NCBI RefSeq assembly: GCF_900156335.1
Contig: NZ_FTMZ01000006.1
Location: 62,001 to 126,000, forward strand
Length of the DNA stretch: 64,000 nucleotides
Direction of reading: 5' to 3'
Source: Sphaerotilus natans
GTDB taxonomy: Bacteria > Pseudomonadota > Gammaproteobacteria > Burkholderiales > Burkholderiaceae_C
The position numbers and the translations under genes were made by a program. Position 1 is the first letter of the stretch; each line of letters opens with the position of its first letter. Positions 33,979-42,142 of this stretch are shown here, piece by piece. The notes under the pieces were generated by a model. That model was not told where the DNA came from and did not search any database. It was given only the letters and a program-made list of their open reading frames with translations.

Positions 33979-34791
33979 TCAGCACAGCGCGAACACGTCG
34001 CTGTTGTGGTGGGCCCGGGCGCATTCCGGGCGGAAGTTGCGGCAGAGGTCGTCGGCCGGTGCCGGCCCGCGGCGCCAGGCGGCGATGCCGACCTTGGCCG
34101 GCGCGTAGGCGGGGCGCGGGTCCAGCGGATGCGGCGCGGTGCTGATGGCGACGATCACGTCCATGTCCAGGCGCAGCTCGACCATGGCGCCGGCCGGGCT
34201 GTGGTCCGCGTGGAACTGGAAGCGGCCGGCCGCGTCGACGCTGACCTTGCTGAACAGGTTGACCGGCGTGATCAGGTCGCGCGCGCCCAGGCCGTGCTTG
34301 CCGATCTCGATCAGCAGGCCGTCCTGGCCGCTGCGGTGCATCGCGTTGCGGGCCGTCTCGTAGCGCCGTTCGCCGTACTTCGCGGCCATGCGGCGGCTGT
34401 CGAGCAGCAGGCCGAAGGGGTCGTGCCAGCCGAGCGTGTCCTCGGTGATCGAGGCCATCGCGCGGCCCATGTCGCTCATCAGCACATGGCCGCGGCGGTA
34501 GTGGGCGGTGTGCTGGGCCTTCAGGCTGTCGGGCGCGTTGTAGCGTTCCAGCCGGTCGTGCGCGGCGTACAGCAGCACCGAGCAGTTGGCCCCCGCATCG
34601 AGCGCGACGAAGCGCAGCGCCATGCCGCGGCTCAGGCGCCAGCTCCAGTGGCCGCCGCCAGGCACCAGCTCGCTGAAGACGACCCGGTCGGCCGGCAGCT
34701 CCGGCGCGAAGCGGCGCCAGTGCGCCGGCGCGTCCACCGGTACGGCCGGCGGCGGGTTGTCCAGGGTGTGTTCGGGATGATGTGCGGACAT
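33979..34791 (-). CDS. Carboxyguanidine deiminase subunit (UAAP1 family)
   Basis: The protein has 270 residues, homologous to its neighbour and belonging to urea-amidolyase-associated protein 1. Typical stretches are [40 protein letters not shown] and [19 protein letters not shown]. It works with the UAAP2 subunit. A strong AGGAGA precedes the ATG. The 79-base gap to the upstream ATPase gene contains a short run of GGTCGGATC-like repeats of no clear function. Confidence 0.9.
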   Translation of the reverse strand: MSAHHPEHTLDNPPPAVPVDAPAHWRRFAPELPADRVVFSELVPGGGHWSWRLSRGMALRFVALDAGANCSVLLYAAHDRLERYNAPDSLKAQHTAHYRRGHVLMSDMGRAMASITEDTLGWHDPFGLLLDSRRMAAKYGERRYETARNAMHRSGQDGLLIEIGKHGLGARDLITPVNLFSKVSVDAAGRFQFHADHSPAGAMVELRLDMDVIVAISTAPHPLDPRPAYAPAKVGIAAWRRGPAPADDLCRNFRPECARAHHNSDVFALC

Positions 34792-34870
34792 GGCTTCTCC
34801 TTCCGAGGCCCCCGGCGGGCGGCCTCCGGCAAGTCGTTCGGGATCGGGTCGGATCAGGTCGGATCGGGAA

Positions 34871-35740
34871 TCAGGGGGCGGCAGAGGCCGACAGGCGCTC
34901 GAGCAGCTCGTGATCGGTGTCCATGCCGGTGGTGGCGCGGATGCGCTCGAGAATGCGGCGCTTGAGCGCGAGGAACTCCGGCGCGTGCTTCATCTCCGGC
35001 TGGCGCCGCGCCGGCAGCGGCACCTCGAAGACGGTGTCGATGCGCCCGGGGCGCGGCGCCATCAGCACCACCCGGCTGCCGAGGTAGATCGCCTCCTCGA
35101 CATCGTGGGTGACGAAGACCACCGTGGTGCGCTCGAGCCGGTGCACATGCGCGATCAGCTCGTGCATCACCTCGCGGGTCTGCGCGTCGAGCGCGCCGAA
35201 GGGCTCGTCCATCAGCAGCACGCCCGGGCGGCTCATCAGCGCCCGCGCGATCGCCACCCGCTGCTGCATGCCGCCGGAGAGCTGTGCCGGCCAGGCCTCG
35301 GCCACCGCGCCCAGGCCCATCAGCCGCAGCAGCGCGTCGGCGCGGCCGCTGGCGGCCTCGACCTCGGCGCTGGTGCGCTCGCCGGTGTGCACGCGCAGCT
35401 GGCGGCAGAAGCGGATGTTCTCGCGCACCGACAGCCACGGGTAGAGGCTGTAGTGCTGGAAGACCATGCCGCGCTCCGGCCCGGGGCCGTCGACCGCGCG
35501 GCCGTCGACCTTCAGCTCGCCGCTGTCATGGTGCTCCAGGCCGCCGATGCAGCGCAGCAGCGTCGACTTGCCGCAGCCGGACGCGCCGACGAAGGTGACG
35601 AACTCGCCCGCCTCGATGCGCAGGTCGATGCCCTGCAGCACGTCGATCGCCGCGCCCTCGTAGCGCTTGCGCAGGCCGCGCACCTCGATCTTCGGCAGCT
35701 TTTCCGGGTTCTCTGTCTTCTCTGCTGGATTCGGGTTCAT
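34871..35740 (-). CDS. ABC transporter ATP-binding protein, guanidine uptake (TauB/SsuB type)
   Basis: The protein has 289 residues. Walker A is GASGCGKST, the Q loop is VFQHYSLYPW, the ABC signature is LSGGMQQRVAIARAL, Walker B is GVLLMDEPFGALD, and the switch His is in VTHDVEEA. It energises import together with the permease and binding protein upstream. The substrate, guanidine, is inferred from the riboswitch and degradative genes in the same operon. Confidence 0.93.
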   Translation of the reverse strand: MNPNPAEKTENPEKLPKIEVRGLRKRYEGAAIDVLQGIDLRIEAGEFVTFVGASGCGKSTLLRCIGGLEHHDSGELKVDGRAVDGPGPERGMVFQHYSLYPWLSVRENIRFCRQLRVHTGERTSAEVEAASGRADALLRLMGLGAVAEAWPAQLSGGMQQRVAIARALMSRPGVLLMDEPFGALDAQTREVMHELIAHVHRLERTTVVFVTHDVEEAIYLGSRVVLMAPRPGRIDTVFEVPLPARRQPEMKHAPEFLALKRRILERIRATTGMDTDHELLERLSASAAP

Positions 35741-35744
35741 GGCT

Positions 35745-36545
35745 TCAGCCCCTCAGATGCAGCCAGGGAAAGGCGCGCCGGTGCAGCCAGCGGAAGGCCT
35801 GGTCGCTCAGCAGCCCGATCAGTCCGATCAGCAGGATGCCGGCGAAGATCTTGTCGGTCTGCAGGAAGCGCTGCGCCTTCAGGATCGCGTGCCCCAGGCC
35901 GGACTGCGCCGCGACCAGCTCGGCCACCACCAGATAGGTCCAGGCCCAGCCCATCGTCACCCGCAGCGTGTCGAGCAGCGCCGGCCGCGCCGAGGGCAGG
36001 ATCACCCGCTCCAGCAGCTCGACGCGGCTGGCGCCCATCGTCTGCGCCGCCTCGATCTGCGCCATCGGCACCCGGCGCACATCCTCGGCCACCATCAGCA
36101 CCATCTGGAAGAAGGTGCCGATGAAGATGATCGCGACCTTGGACGACTCCTCGATGCCGACCCACAGCATCACCAGCGGGATGAAGGCCACCGCCGGCAT
36201 GTAGCGGATGAAGTCGGTCAGCGGCTCCAGCAGCGCCTGCACCGCGCGGAAGCTGCCGATCAGCAGCCCCAGCGGCAGCGCCACCAGCGCCGACAGCAGG
36301 AAGCCGGCGAGCACCCGCCCGACGCTGGCGCCGATGTCGCCGGCCAGGCCGCTGTCCCACCAGCCCGCCGCGCGGCTCCAGACCTGGCCCGGCGAGGGCA
36401 GGAAGATCGGGTCGGCGCCGGCCACGCTGCTCAGCAGCCACCAGGCCAGCAGCGGCAGCACCAGCCCGGCCAGGGCCAGCAGCGCATGCAGCCGCCGGGG
36501 CAGCGCCGCGCGCACCCTCCACAGCGACATCGTTCTCGTGCTCAT
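35745..36545 (-). CDS. ABC transporter permease, guanidine uptake (TauC/SsuC type)
   Basis: Inner-membrane protein of 266 residues with about six transmembrane helices (for example LLALAGLVLPLLAWWLLSSV and GFLLSALVALPLGLLIGSF). The EAA loop is EAAQTMGASRVELLERVILP. It lies four bases before the ATPase gene in the same operon. The frame choice is supported by the membrane pattern and EAA motif; other frames here are Arg/Gly-rich shadows. Confidence 0.92.
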   Translation of the reverse strand: MSTRTMSLWRVRAALPRRLHALLALAGLVLPLLAWWLLSSVAGADPIFLPSPGQVWSRAAGWWDSGLAGDIGASVGRVLAGFLLSALVALPLGLLIGSFRAVQALLEPLTDFIRYMPAVAFIPLVMLWVGIEESSKVAIIFIGTFFQMVLMVAEDVRRVPMAQIEAAQTMGASRVELLERVILPSARPALLDTLRVTMGWAWTYLVVAELVAAQSGLGHAILKAQRFLQTDKIFAGILLIGLIGLLSDQAFRWLHRRAFPWLHLRG

Positions 36546-36561
36546 GGCGTGGCCTGCCGGT

Positions 36562-37554
36562 TCAGCGCTTGAGCGCCTCGGCCAGCAGGCTGGCGTCGAT
36601 GCCGCGCGCCGGGTCGGCGCGGCCCTCGATCAGCTTGTTGTCGTTCAGGAACTGCAGCACCGTCGGCGCCACGCCCAGTAGCGAGCGCGGCTGGCTGGCG
36701 TCGGCGAAGGCTTCCTGGTTGAGCCGGGCATCGAAGAAGCGCGTGCCGGGCAGGAAGACCTTGTAGTCCTGCGGCTTCATCTCGACCACCTTGCCCATGA
36801 TCGCCGCAGCCTCGTCCGGATTCGACTGGATGAAGGCCACCGTGTCGAACCAGGCTCGGATCATGCCGACCAGATCCTTGCGCTTGGCGGCGATGGCCTT
36901 GTCCTGCGCGACCAGCAGGTCGGGAATCAGGCCGGGCAGGTCCTTGGAGGTGAACAGCGCGCGGCCCTTGCCGCTGGTCTCGATCTGGTGGATCCACGGA
37001 TTCCAGACCACCGCCGCCTCGACCCGGCCGCCGAGGAAGGCCGCCGCCGCGTCGCCGGCCGACAGGTTGACGATCTTCACGTCGCTCGCCTTCAGGCCGT
37101 TCTTCGCCAGCGCGTTGACCAGCACGAAATGCGAGACGCTGTACTGCTCCAGTGCGATCGACTTGCCCTTCAGGTCGGCGAAGGCGCGGATCTTCGGGCT
37201 GACGACCAGCGCGTCGTTGCCGGCGGAGTTGTCGTTGACCAGGATGGCCTTGACCGGAACGCCCTTGGCCAGCGGGCCCATGGTGTCGGACCAGGTCTGC
37301 GAGTTGGCGTCGAGCTGGCCGGCCGACAGCGCCGAGATCGAGTCGGTGTAGTTCGGGAACCAGACCAGCTTCACGTCGGCGCCGTGCTTCTTGAAGAAGC
37401 CCTTCTTCTCGGCGACATACCAGGCGACCCAGCCCGGCCAGTCCGAGACGCCGACCTTGACTTCGGCCCGGGCGGGCAGCGCCGCCAACAGGCCGCTGGC
37501 GGCCAGCACGCCGGCGACAAGGCCGGAGGTCACGCGGGAGAGAAAAGCAGGCAT
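36562..37554 (-). CDS. ABC transporter substrate-binding protein, guanidine uptake (NMT1/TauA-like)
   Basis: Periplasmic protein of 330 residues. The signal peptide is LVAGVLAASGLLAALPARAE, followed by VGVSDWPGWVAWYVAEKKGF and the SsuA/NMT1 pattern SAGQLDANSQTWSDTM. The ATG at 37554 has GGAG about 7 bases upstream; a GTG at 37581 would add nine unlikely residues. It is the first gene after the guanidine riboswitch leader and is expected to be its most directly controlled target. Confidence 0.92.
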   Translation of the reverse strand: MPAFLSRVTSGLVAGVLAASGLLAALPARAEVKVGVSDWPGWVAWYVAEKKGFFKKHGADVKLVWFPNYTDSISALSAGQLDANSQTWSDTMGPLAKGVPVKAILVNDNSAGNDALVVSPKIRAFADLKGKSIALEQYSVSHFVLVNALAKNGLKASDVKIVNLSAGDAAAAFLGGRVEAAVVWNPWIHQIETSGKGRALFTSKDLPGLIPDLLVAQDKAIAAKRKDLVGMIRAWFDTVAFIQSNPDEAAAIMGKVVEMKPQDYKVFLPGTRFFDARLNQEAFADASQPRSLLGVAPTVLQFLNDNKLIEGRADPARGIDASLLAEALKR

Positions 37555-37609
37555 TCGGGGCTCCAGGCTGAAAAAGGACACGATCCGGGGAGGCCACCTC
37601 GACGCAGAA

Positions 37610-37742
37610 GTGTTCCTCCCGGGCTTTTGTCCCGCCGTGGAGCCTGAGTGCCGTCGCGGCAGCTGCCGCGGGCACTTGAGGCCGGTCGCTCTCGGACCAG
37701 ACAGGCCTGCCGCATGGTAGGCCTCGGAACCCTAGCGACCCT
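37610..37742 (-). ncRNA. Guanidine-I (ykkC) riboswitch
   Basis: On the minus strand the three signature blocks appear in order and spacing. CTAGGGTTCCGAGGC (37734-37720) comes first. CTGGTCCGAGAGCGACC, just downstream, forms the P1a/P1b region. GGGACAAAAGCCCGGGAGG (37633-37615) follows a variable hairpin. These are the hallmarks of the subtype-I guanidine aptamer, which turns genes on with guanidine. It ends about 60 bases before the binding-protein start and heads the operon down to allophanate hydrolase. No clear terminator stem was resolved. Confidence 0.93.
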
Positions 37743-37908
37743 TCGGTCTGACGAACCGCGCTGCGGTCGCCTCCTGAACAGACCCAACGCAAGCGGCGTG
37801 CCTGAGGCGTGCGCCGCGAACCCGGTTCAGCACCGCACCATGCCTGCGCAGCGAGGGGCGGGTGATGGGCATCTCCGGTGCGTGCAGGCACCGGGCTTGT
37901 GCGGTCTG

Positions 37909-37924
37909 GTTTGAACGTTCAAAC
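37909..37924. repeat. Palindromic gene-end repeat, copy 4
   Basis: Perfect core GTTTGAACGTTCAAAC, extended by one G-C pair on each side. The minus-strand TGA at 37919-37921 is the stop of the second parB gene, again as GTT-TGA. It separates that gene from the promoter region of the guanidine operon. Confidence 0.95.
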
Positions 37925-38866
37925 CGGATCGCCCGGTGCAGGTTCGCCCAGGGTCTTGAGCAGCTGCTCCAGCCCTTGCGCGAAGGCCTCGCGGTGCTGG
38001 GGCGCGACCTCCAGCGAGAGCTGGATGCGGCCGTCGCGGCGGCGGTAGTAGCCACGTGCCTCGGCGCTGTCGTAGACCTGATGCGCCGGCCAGGCCTTGG
38101 CGGCTTTTTTCTCTGTCTTCTCTGCGGGCGTGGCATCGCGGGTCTGGGCACGCAGCTCGCGCACCCGGTCGAGCAGCCAGCGCACCGGCAGGTCGTCCGG
38201 GTTGGTGGCGAACTCGGTGGCCAGCTCCAGCGCCGCGGCCTCGCCGCAGGCCTCATGCAGCCGGTGCAGCTCGTAGGCGACCCGCGAGCCGAACTTCTGC
38301 GGATGCGCGCGCACGAGTTCCAGCACGCCGGCCGGCAGCTTGGCGTAGGCGCGCAGGAAGGTCATCATCGACTTGTGGAAGCCGCCGCGCCGCGCCAGCT
38401 CTTCGGCGGTCTCGCCGTCGGCCAGCAGCTTCTCGTGGAACATCGCGCGGTCGTAGTCGGACTGCTGCTCGCGGCCCTCGTTCTGCTCGTAGCCGAACCA
38501 GGCCGCCTCGCGCAGCGACAGGCCCTCGTGGATCTCGGCCAGCAGCGTGTCGAGCGCGCCGTGCACCCGGCAGGCCTGCACCCGCGTCCAGCCGTCGCAG
38601 ATGATGTAGCGCCCCGGCGTGTCCGGGTTCGGGATCACATGGATCGGATCGTGCTGCCCCTGCGCGCGCAGGTCGTCGGCGCGCTCGCGGATCATGCGCT
38701 CGGTGTAGATCTCGCGCGGCGCCAGCGGGTGGGCGTCGATCAGGTCGACAGCCAGATGCACCAGCCGGCGCCCGGCCGGCGCGGCCGAGCGCGGCGCGTT
38801 CGAGAAGGCCGGCATCGGCATCAGCGGACGGCCGTCGTTCGGGAGGATGAGTCTCTGCTTGGTCAT
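37919..38866 (-). CDS. ParB-like partition protein (second locus)
   Basis: The protein has 315 residues. The N-terminal ParB domain has LVHLAVDLIDAHPLAPREIY and ICDGWTRVQACRVHG, a diverged box II. The helix-turn-helix region is GETAEELARRGGFHKSMMTF. It is clearly unlike the parB at 16.3 kb. The start overlaps the parA-like stop (ATGA), so the pair is one operon. No initiator gene is adjacent. The gene ends inside palindromic repeat copy 4, which makes that repeat a candidate binding site. Confidence 0.85.
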   Translation of the reverse strand: MTKQRLILPNDGRPLMPMPAFSNAPRSAAPAGRRLVHLAVDLIDAHPLAPREIYTERMIRERADDLRAQGQHDPIHVIPNPDTPGRYIICDGWTRVQACRVHGALDTLLAEIHEGLSLREAAWFGYEQNEGREQQSDYDRAMFHEKLLADGETAEELARRGGFHKSMMTFLRAYAKLPAGVLELVRAHPQKFGSRVAYELHRLHEACGEAAALELATEFATNPDDLPVRWLLDRVRELRAQTRDATPAEKTEKKAAKAWPAHQVYDSAEARGYYRRRDGRIQLSLEVAPQHREAFAQGLEQLLKTLGEPAPGDPV

Positions 38867-40014
38867 GATGCGGTGCGGCGGCGGGCGGCGGCCAGGGTCA
38901 GGATGCGGCCGTGCAGGTGCTCGGCGAACAGGCGGTATTCCTTCGAGGGATGGCAGGTGGGCTTCTGCAGCGTCAGCGGCAGGTAGCTGTCGAGCGACTT
39001 CGGGAATTCCTCGGAGGCCGAGATCGCGCAGGGCGCGATCAGGTCGCGGTACTGGTTGAGCTGCGTCTGCATCCGGCCGATGCGCGCGAGCTGCGGCGCG
39101 TAGTGGGTCGGCAGGATGATCAGCTCCGGGCGCACATGGTAGGCGGCGTCCAGGCCGTCGATCTCGCTCATCAGCTTGGTCAGGCCCTTGACGCTGAAGG
39201 CGTCGAGCCGGATCGGTGCGATCACCAGATCGGCCGCGGCGATCGCGGCGGTGCTGGTGAAGCTGACGCTGGGCGGGCAGTCGAAGACGATCACGTCGTA
39301 GACCGACAGGTCCAGCCCCGGCGTGCTGCCCGCCAGCGAGGCGGCGATCAGCTGCCGCAGGTAGAGCTCGCGCTGGCCCTTGGCATTGGCCAGCGCCGGC
39401 TCGATGTCGCCCAGGAAGGTGTCGGCCGGGATCAGGTGCGGCCCGTGCTCGCCGAAAGGCTTCTTGATCACGCCCTGGGGCATCGCGCGCACCGGCTGGT
39501 TGCGCTGGCGGCCTTCCAGGAAGGGCATCAGCACCGAGGCGAAGGTGTCCTGCACGATCGCAGCCGACGTCACGCCGTAGGCCTCGGCCTCGTCGAGCGT
39601 CAGGTCGGGCTCGTAGCCCATCAGCTGGGTGGCGTTGGCCTGCACGTCCAGATCGACCAGCAGCACCCGCAGGCCCAGCAGCTGCAGGTGCAGCGCGGCC
39701 TCGACGCTGGTGGTGGTCTTGCCGGTGCCGCCCTTGATGACATCGACGGTGATGACGATCGGGCCGCTGCCGGCCGCCGGCGCCTTCACGTAATGCTGCG
39801 CGCGGCGCCACTGCGCCAGCTGGAACAGCGTGTCGGGCGAGAACACCCGCACGGCCGGCGCGCCCGGCGTCAGGTCGGAGGCGCGTCGCACCGCGATGCC
39901 GGCATGGTCGGCATAGCCGCGCAGCGTGTTGTCGGTGACGCCGAGCAGCGTGCCGGCGGCACGCAGCCGGTAGAGCAGGCTGTCGGCCTGGGCGAAGGTG
40001 GATCGCAGAGTCAT
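38863..40014 (-). CDS. ParA-family ATPase (second locus)
   Basis: The protein has 383 residues. An N-terminal MerR-like helix-turn-helix (TLLGVTDNTLRGYADHAGIA) precedes the ParA fold, with Walker A KGGTGKTTT at 94-102, VLLVDLDVQANATQLMGYEP, and Walker B VIVFDCPPSVSF. It is a type Ia ParA like the one at 17.5 kb but with only modest similarity, so it is not a recent duplication. An AT-rich gap lies upstream. The catalytic features look complete. Confidence 0.93.
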   Translation of the reverse strand: MTLRSTFAQADSLLYRLRAAGTLLGVTDNTLRGYADHAGIAVRRASDLTPGAPAVRVFSPDTLFQLAQWRRAQHYVKAPAAGSGPIVITVDVIKGGTGKTTTSVEAALHLQLLGLRVLLVDLDVQANATQLMGYEPDLTLDEAEAYGVTSAAIVQDTFASVLMPFLEGRQRNQPVRAMPQGVIKKPFGEHGPHLIPADTFLGDIEPALANAKGQRELYLRQLIAASLAGSTPGLDLSVYDVIVFDCPPSVSFTSTAAIAAADLVIAPIRLDAFSVKGLTKLMSEIDGLDAAYHVRPELIILPTHYAPQLARIGRMQTQLNQYRDLIAPCAISASEEFPKSLDSYLPLTLQKPTCHPSKEYRLFAEHLHGRILTLAAARRRTAS

Positions 40015-40262
40015 GGCCCGTCGGATCTTGGGAAGAGACGATGGGCCGGAATGTAGATGATCACTCTGTTGAATGCAATGTTCATTGGTAGGCAAATCAT
40101 TTGAATCAATGTTTTTACATAACAATGAGTTTTGATCGAAAAATAACCAAGGCCGATTTCCGGTCATCAAGAATACTAACGGCAATGCGATTGCACTCTC
40201 ACTCTGCACTCTGGTTTCCAGCCTCGCACGAGGACGAGGCCTGCACGCCCGGGGCCTCAGAT
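40015..40262. promoter_or_regulatory. AT-rich gap upstream of the second parA
   Basis: This stretch is strikingly AT-rich (about 55-60 % AT between 40055 and 40200 by eye) in GC-rich DNA. It holds repeated CATTG/CAATG words, the dyad GCAAT-GCG-ATTGC (40182-40194) and repeated ACTCT words. It should contain the parA promoter and operator. No iterons, coding sequence or DnaA box was recognised. Confidence 0.5.
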
Positions 40263-40850
40263 TCAGATCCTCTGCACGAACTCCGCCACCGCCGGACGCG
40301 GCCGGATCGGCCGGCTGCGCCGCGGCGTGCCCAGGCTGATGAAGCACACTGGCTGCTCGCCCTCGGCCAGGCCAAAGGCCTGGTGCATCAGCGGCGTGTG
40401 CAGCGCCCGCCCGCTCGACAGGCCGCTGCCGAAGCCGCGTGCGCGCGCCGCCAGCAGCAGGTTCTGCACCGCGCAGCCCAGCGAGAACACCCGCTCGAAG
40501 GCGGGAACCTCCGGATCGTCGGCGCGCAGGTCGACGATCGCCAGGATCAGCACCGGCCCGCGAAAGGCCTTGATCCGCGCATCCTCGAGCTGATCGGGCC
40601 GCGCCTGTGGATCGCGCTGGCGCAGCGCCTCGACGAAGACTTCGGACAGGCGCTGGCGCGCTGCCTCGCCCAGCACCAGGAAGCGCCAGGGGCGCAGCTG
40701 GTGGTGGTCGGGTGCGGCAGCTGCGGCGGCAAACAGCGCCTCCAGTTCGGCCTCGTCCGGCCCGGGCGCCTCCAGATGCTTCGGGCCGGTGTGCTGGCGG
40801 GTGTGGATCAGGGCATCGCACATGTCGATCAGGGCGGTGTCATCGCTCAC
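40263..40850 (-). CDS. Nitroreductase-family protein (YdjA-like)
   Basis: FMN-dependent oxidoreductase of 195 residues. The FMN-binding N-terminal segment is adapted (LIHTRQHTGPKHLEAPGPDE), with AAAAAPDHHQLRPWRFLVLG, and ends LGTPRRSRPIRPRP. It is near the length of the minimal YdjA subgroup. The physiological substrate is unknown. It is monocistronic, with an AT-rich dyad and T-run region upstream. Confidence 0.88.
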   Translation of the reverse strand: MSDDTALIDMCDALIHTRQHTGPKHLEAPGPDEAELEALFAAAAAAPDHHQLRPWRFLVLGEAARQRLSEVFVEALRQRDPQARPDQLEDARIKAFRGPVLILAIVDLRADDPEVPAFERVFSLGCAVQNLLLAARARGFGSGLSSGRALHTPLMHQAFGLAEGEQPVCFISLGTPRRSRPIRPRPAVAEFVQRI

Positions 40851-40986
40851 GGGTGGGCTCGGCTCAAGGGGAATCGGAGCAGCGTAACGGACTGCGCTTC
40901 AAGCTGCCACTGGGCATCCCGGCAAGAAGAGCCACTCAGAGCCACTCCCGCTTTGCCGTTGGCCCGGTTTTTTCTGGAAAAAAACT

Positions 40987-41014
40987 GTCAATGATAATGA
41001 AACTTATCATTGAC
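40987..41014. terminator. Inverted repeat: LysR terminator or Fur-box-like site
   Basis: Perfect 11-base arms GTCAATGATAA and TTATCATTGAC surround TGAAAC. On the minus strand the hairpin follows the LysR gene (stop at 41052) and is followed by a run of seven T, so it could be an intrinsic terminator. The same bases resemble a Fur box (GATAAT words facing ATTATC-like words) and lie 137 bases upstream of the nitroreductase. A second dyad, GTTTTTTC-TG-GAAAAAAAC, follows at 40967-40985. Confidence 0.5.
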
Positions 41015-41051
41015 GAACTTCAATTCAAGGCGTTGCAGCCAAGGCGATCCG

Positions 41052-42011
41052 TCAGGCGCAGCGCATCGCCAGTGCAGCCAGTTCCTGCGTGTCCAGCACA
41101 TAAGCCGGGTTGTCCTTGAGCTGCTCGACGGCCAGATCGACGAAGGCGCGCACCCGCCGGGGCAGCGCGGTGCGGCTGCCGTAATAGACATGCAGGTCGA
41201 TCGGCGCGCAGACCTGATCGAGCAGCACCGGCACCATGCGGCCGCTGCGCATCAGCGGTGCGGCCGCAAAGCTGGCCACCTGCGCGATCACCTGACCGGC
41301 GAGTACCGCCTGCAGCTCGAGTTCGCTGTCGTTGGTGGCCAGTGCCGGCACCATCTCCATCTCGCGTGTCTCTGGCTCGCCGCCGGACGGGAGGAACCAC
41401 GGGAGGGTGCGGCCGGTCGAGGGATGGCGGAAGACGCTGCAGCGGTGCTGCTGCAGATCCTCGACCGTACGCGGAACGCCGTGGCGGGCCAGGTAGGCCG
41501 GCGAGGCCACCATGACCAGCTGGACCGGAAACAGCAGCCGTCCGACCACGCCCTCGTCCGGCGAGCGCCCCATGCGAAAGCCCACGTCGACGCGGTCGCG
41601 CACCCAGTCGCCCAGGCCGTCGTCAAGCTGCACGTCGGGCTGGATGCCCGGGTGGGCGCGGCAGAAGGTGTCGAGCAGCGGCACCAGCAGCGTCGCGAAC
41701 GACGAGCGCGGACCGACGATGCGCAAAGGGCCGGCGATCTCGTCCTTGGCCTCCCGGGTGCTCAGCAGCGCGCGCTCCAGCGTCGCCAGGGCTGGGCGGG
41801 TGCGTTCGAGGAAATGCTGGCCCTCCTCGGTCAGCGCTAGGCGGCGGGTGGTTCGGTGCAGCAGCCGCACGCCCAGGTGCTGCTCCAGCTGGGCGATGGC
41901 CTGGCTGGCGGCCTGCGGGGTCACGCCCTGCGCCTGGGCGGCTTGGCGGATGCTGCCGAGCTCGACGGCCCGGGCGAAGGTGGACAGTGCACGCAGTTCA
42001 TTGATGGGCAT
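41052..42011 (-). CDS. LysR-family transcriptional regulator
   Basis: The protein has 319 residues with a CrgA/DmlR-like architecture. The helix-turn-helix is VELGSIRQAAQAQGVTPQAA, then SQAIAQLEQHLGVRLLHRTT (about residues 17-56); the effector domain includes VGFRMGRSPDEGVVGRLLFP. It is divergent from the molybdenum hydroxylase genes (131-base gap), which it presumably controls. The start at 42011 is the normal LysR start; upstream in-frame sequence is non-coding. Confidence 0.91.
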   Translation of the reverse strand: MPINELRALSTFARAVELGSIRQAAQAQGVTPQAASQAIAQLEQHLGVRLLHRTTRRLALTEEGQHFLERTRPALATLERALLSTREAKDEIAGPLRIVGPRSSFATLLVPLLDTFCRAHPGIQPDVQLDDGLGDWVRDRVDVGFRMGRSPDEGVVGRLLFPVQLVMVASPAYLARHGVPRTVEDLQQHRCSVFRHPSTGRTLPWFLPSGGEPETREMEMVPALATNDSELELQAVLAGQVIAQVASFAAAPLMRSGRMVPVLLDQVCAPIDLHVYYGSRTALPRRVRAFVDLAVEQLKDNPAYVLDTQELAALAMRCA

Positions 42012-42023
42012 GGGGCAGATTAT

Positions 42024-42036
42024 CAAGTTGCACTTG
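42024..42036. promoter_or_regulatory. Dyad CAAGT-TGC-ACTTG in the LysR/molybdenum-hydroxylase gap
   Basis: A perfect 13-base dyad immediately upstream of the LysR start, in the divergent gap. Position and size suit a LysR recognition site used for autoregulation, but a single site is weak evidence. Confidence 0.4.
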
Positions 42037-42142
42037 CGGGTCCAGCAAGGCCGGCTGGACTGGCGCCGGCGGGGCGGTCTGCCTAGAGTGCTCTCCTCTG
42101 TCTCTCGACGCCTTGTCCACCCCTTGCCTTGCAGGATCTGCC

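Noticed and set aside
34846-34870. GGTCGGATC-like repeats as a regulatory array
   Set aside because: Short, degenerate and inside an operon gap; not distinguishable from local low complexity.
38863-40821. N-terminal extension of the second parA across the nitroreductase gene
   Set aside because: It is out of frame with the nitroreductase, whose FMN-family sequence is clear, and the AT-rich gap at 40.0-40.2 kb looks like a promoter region.
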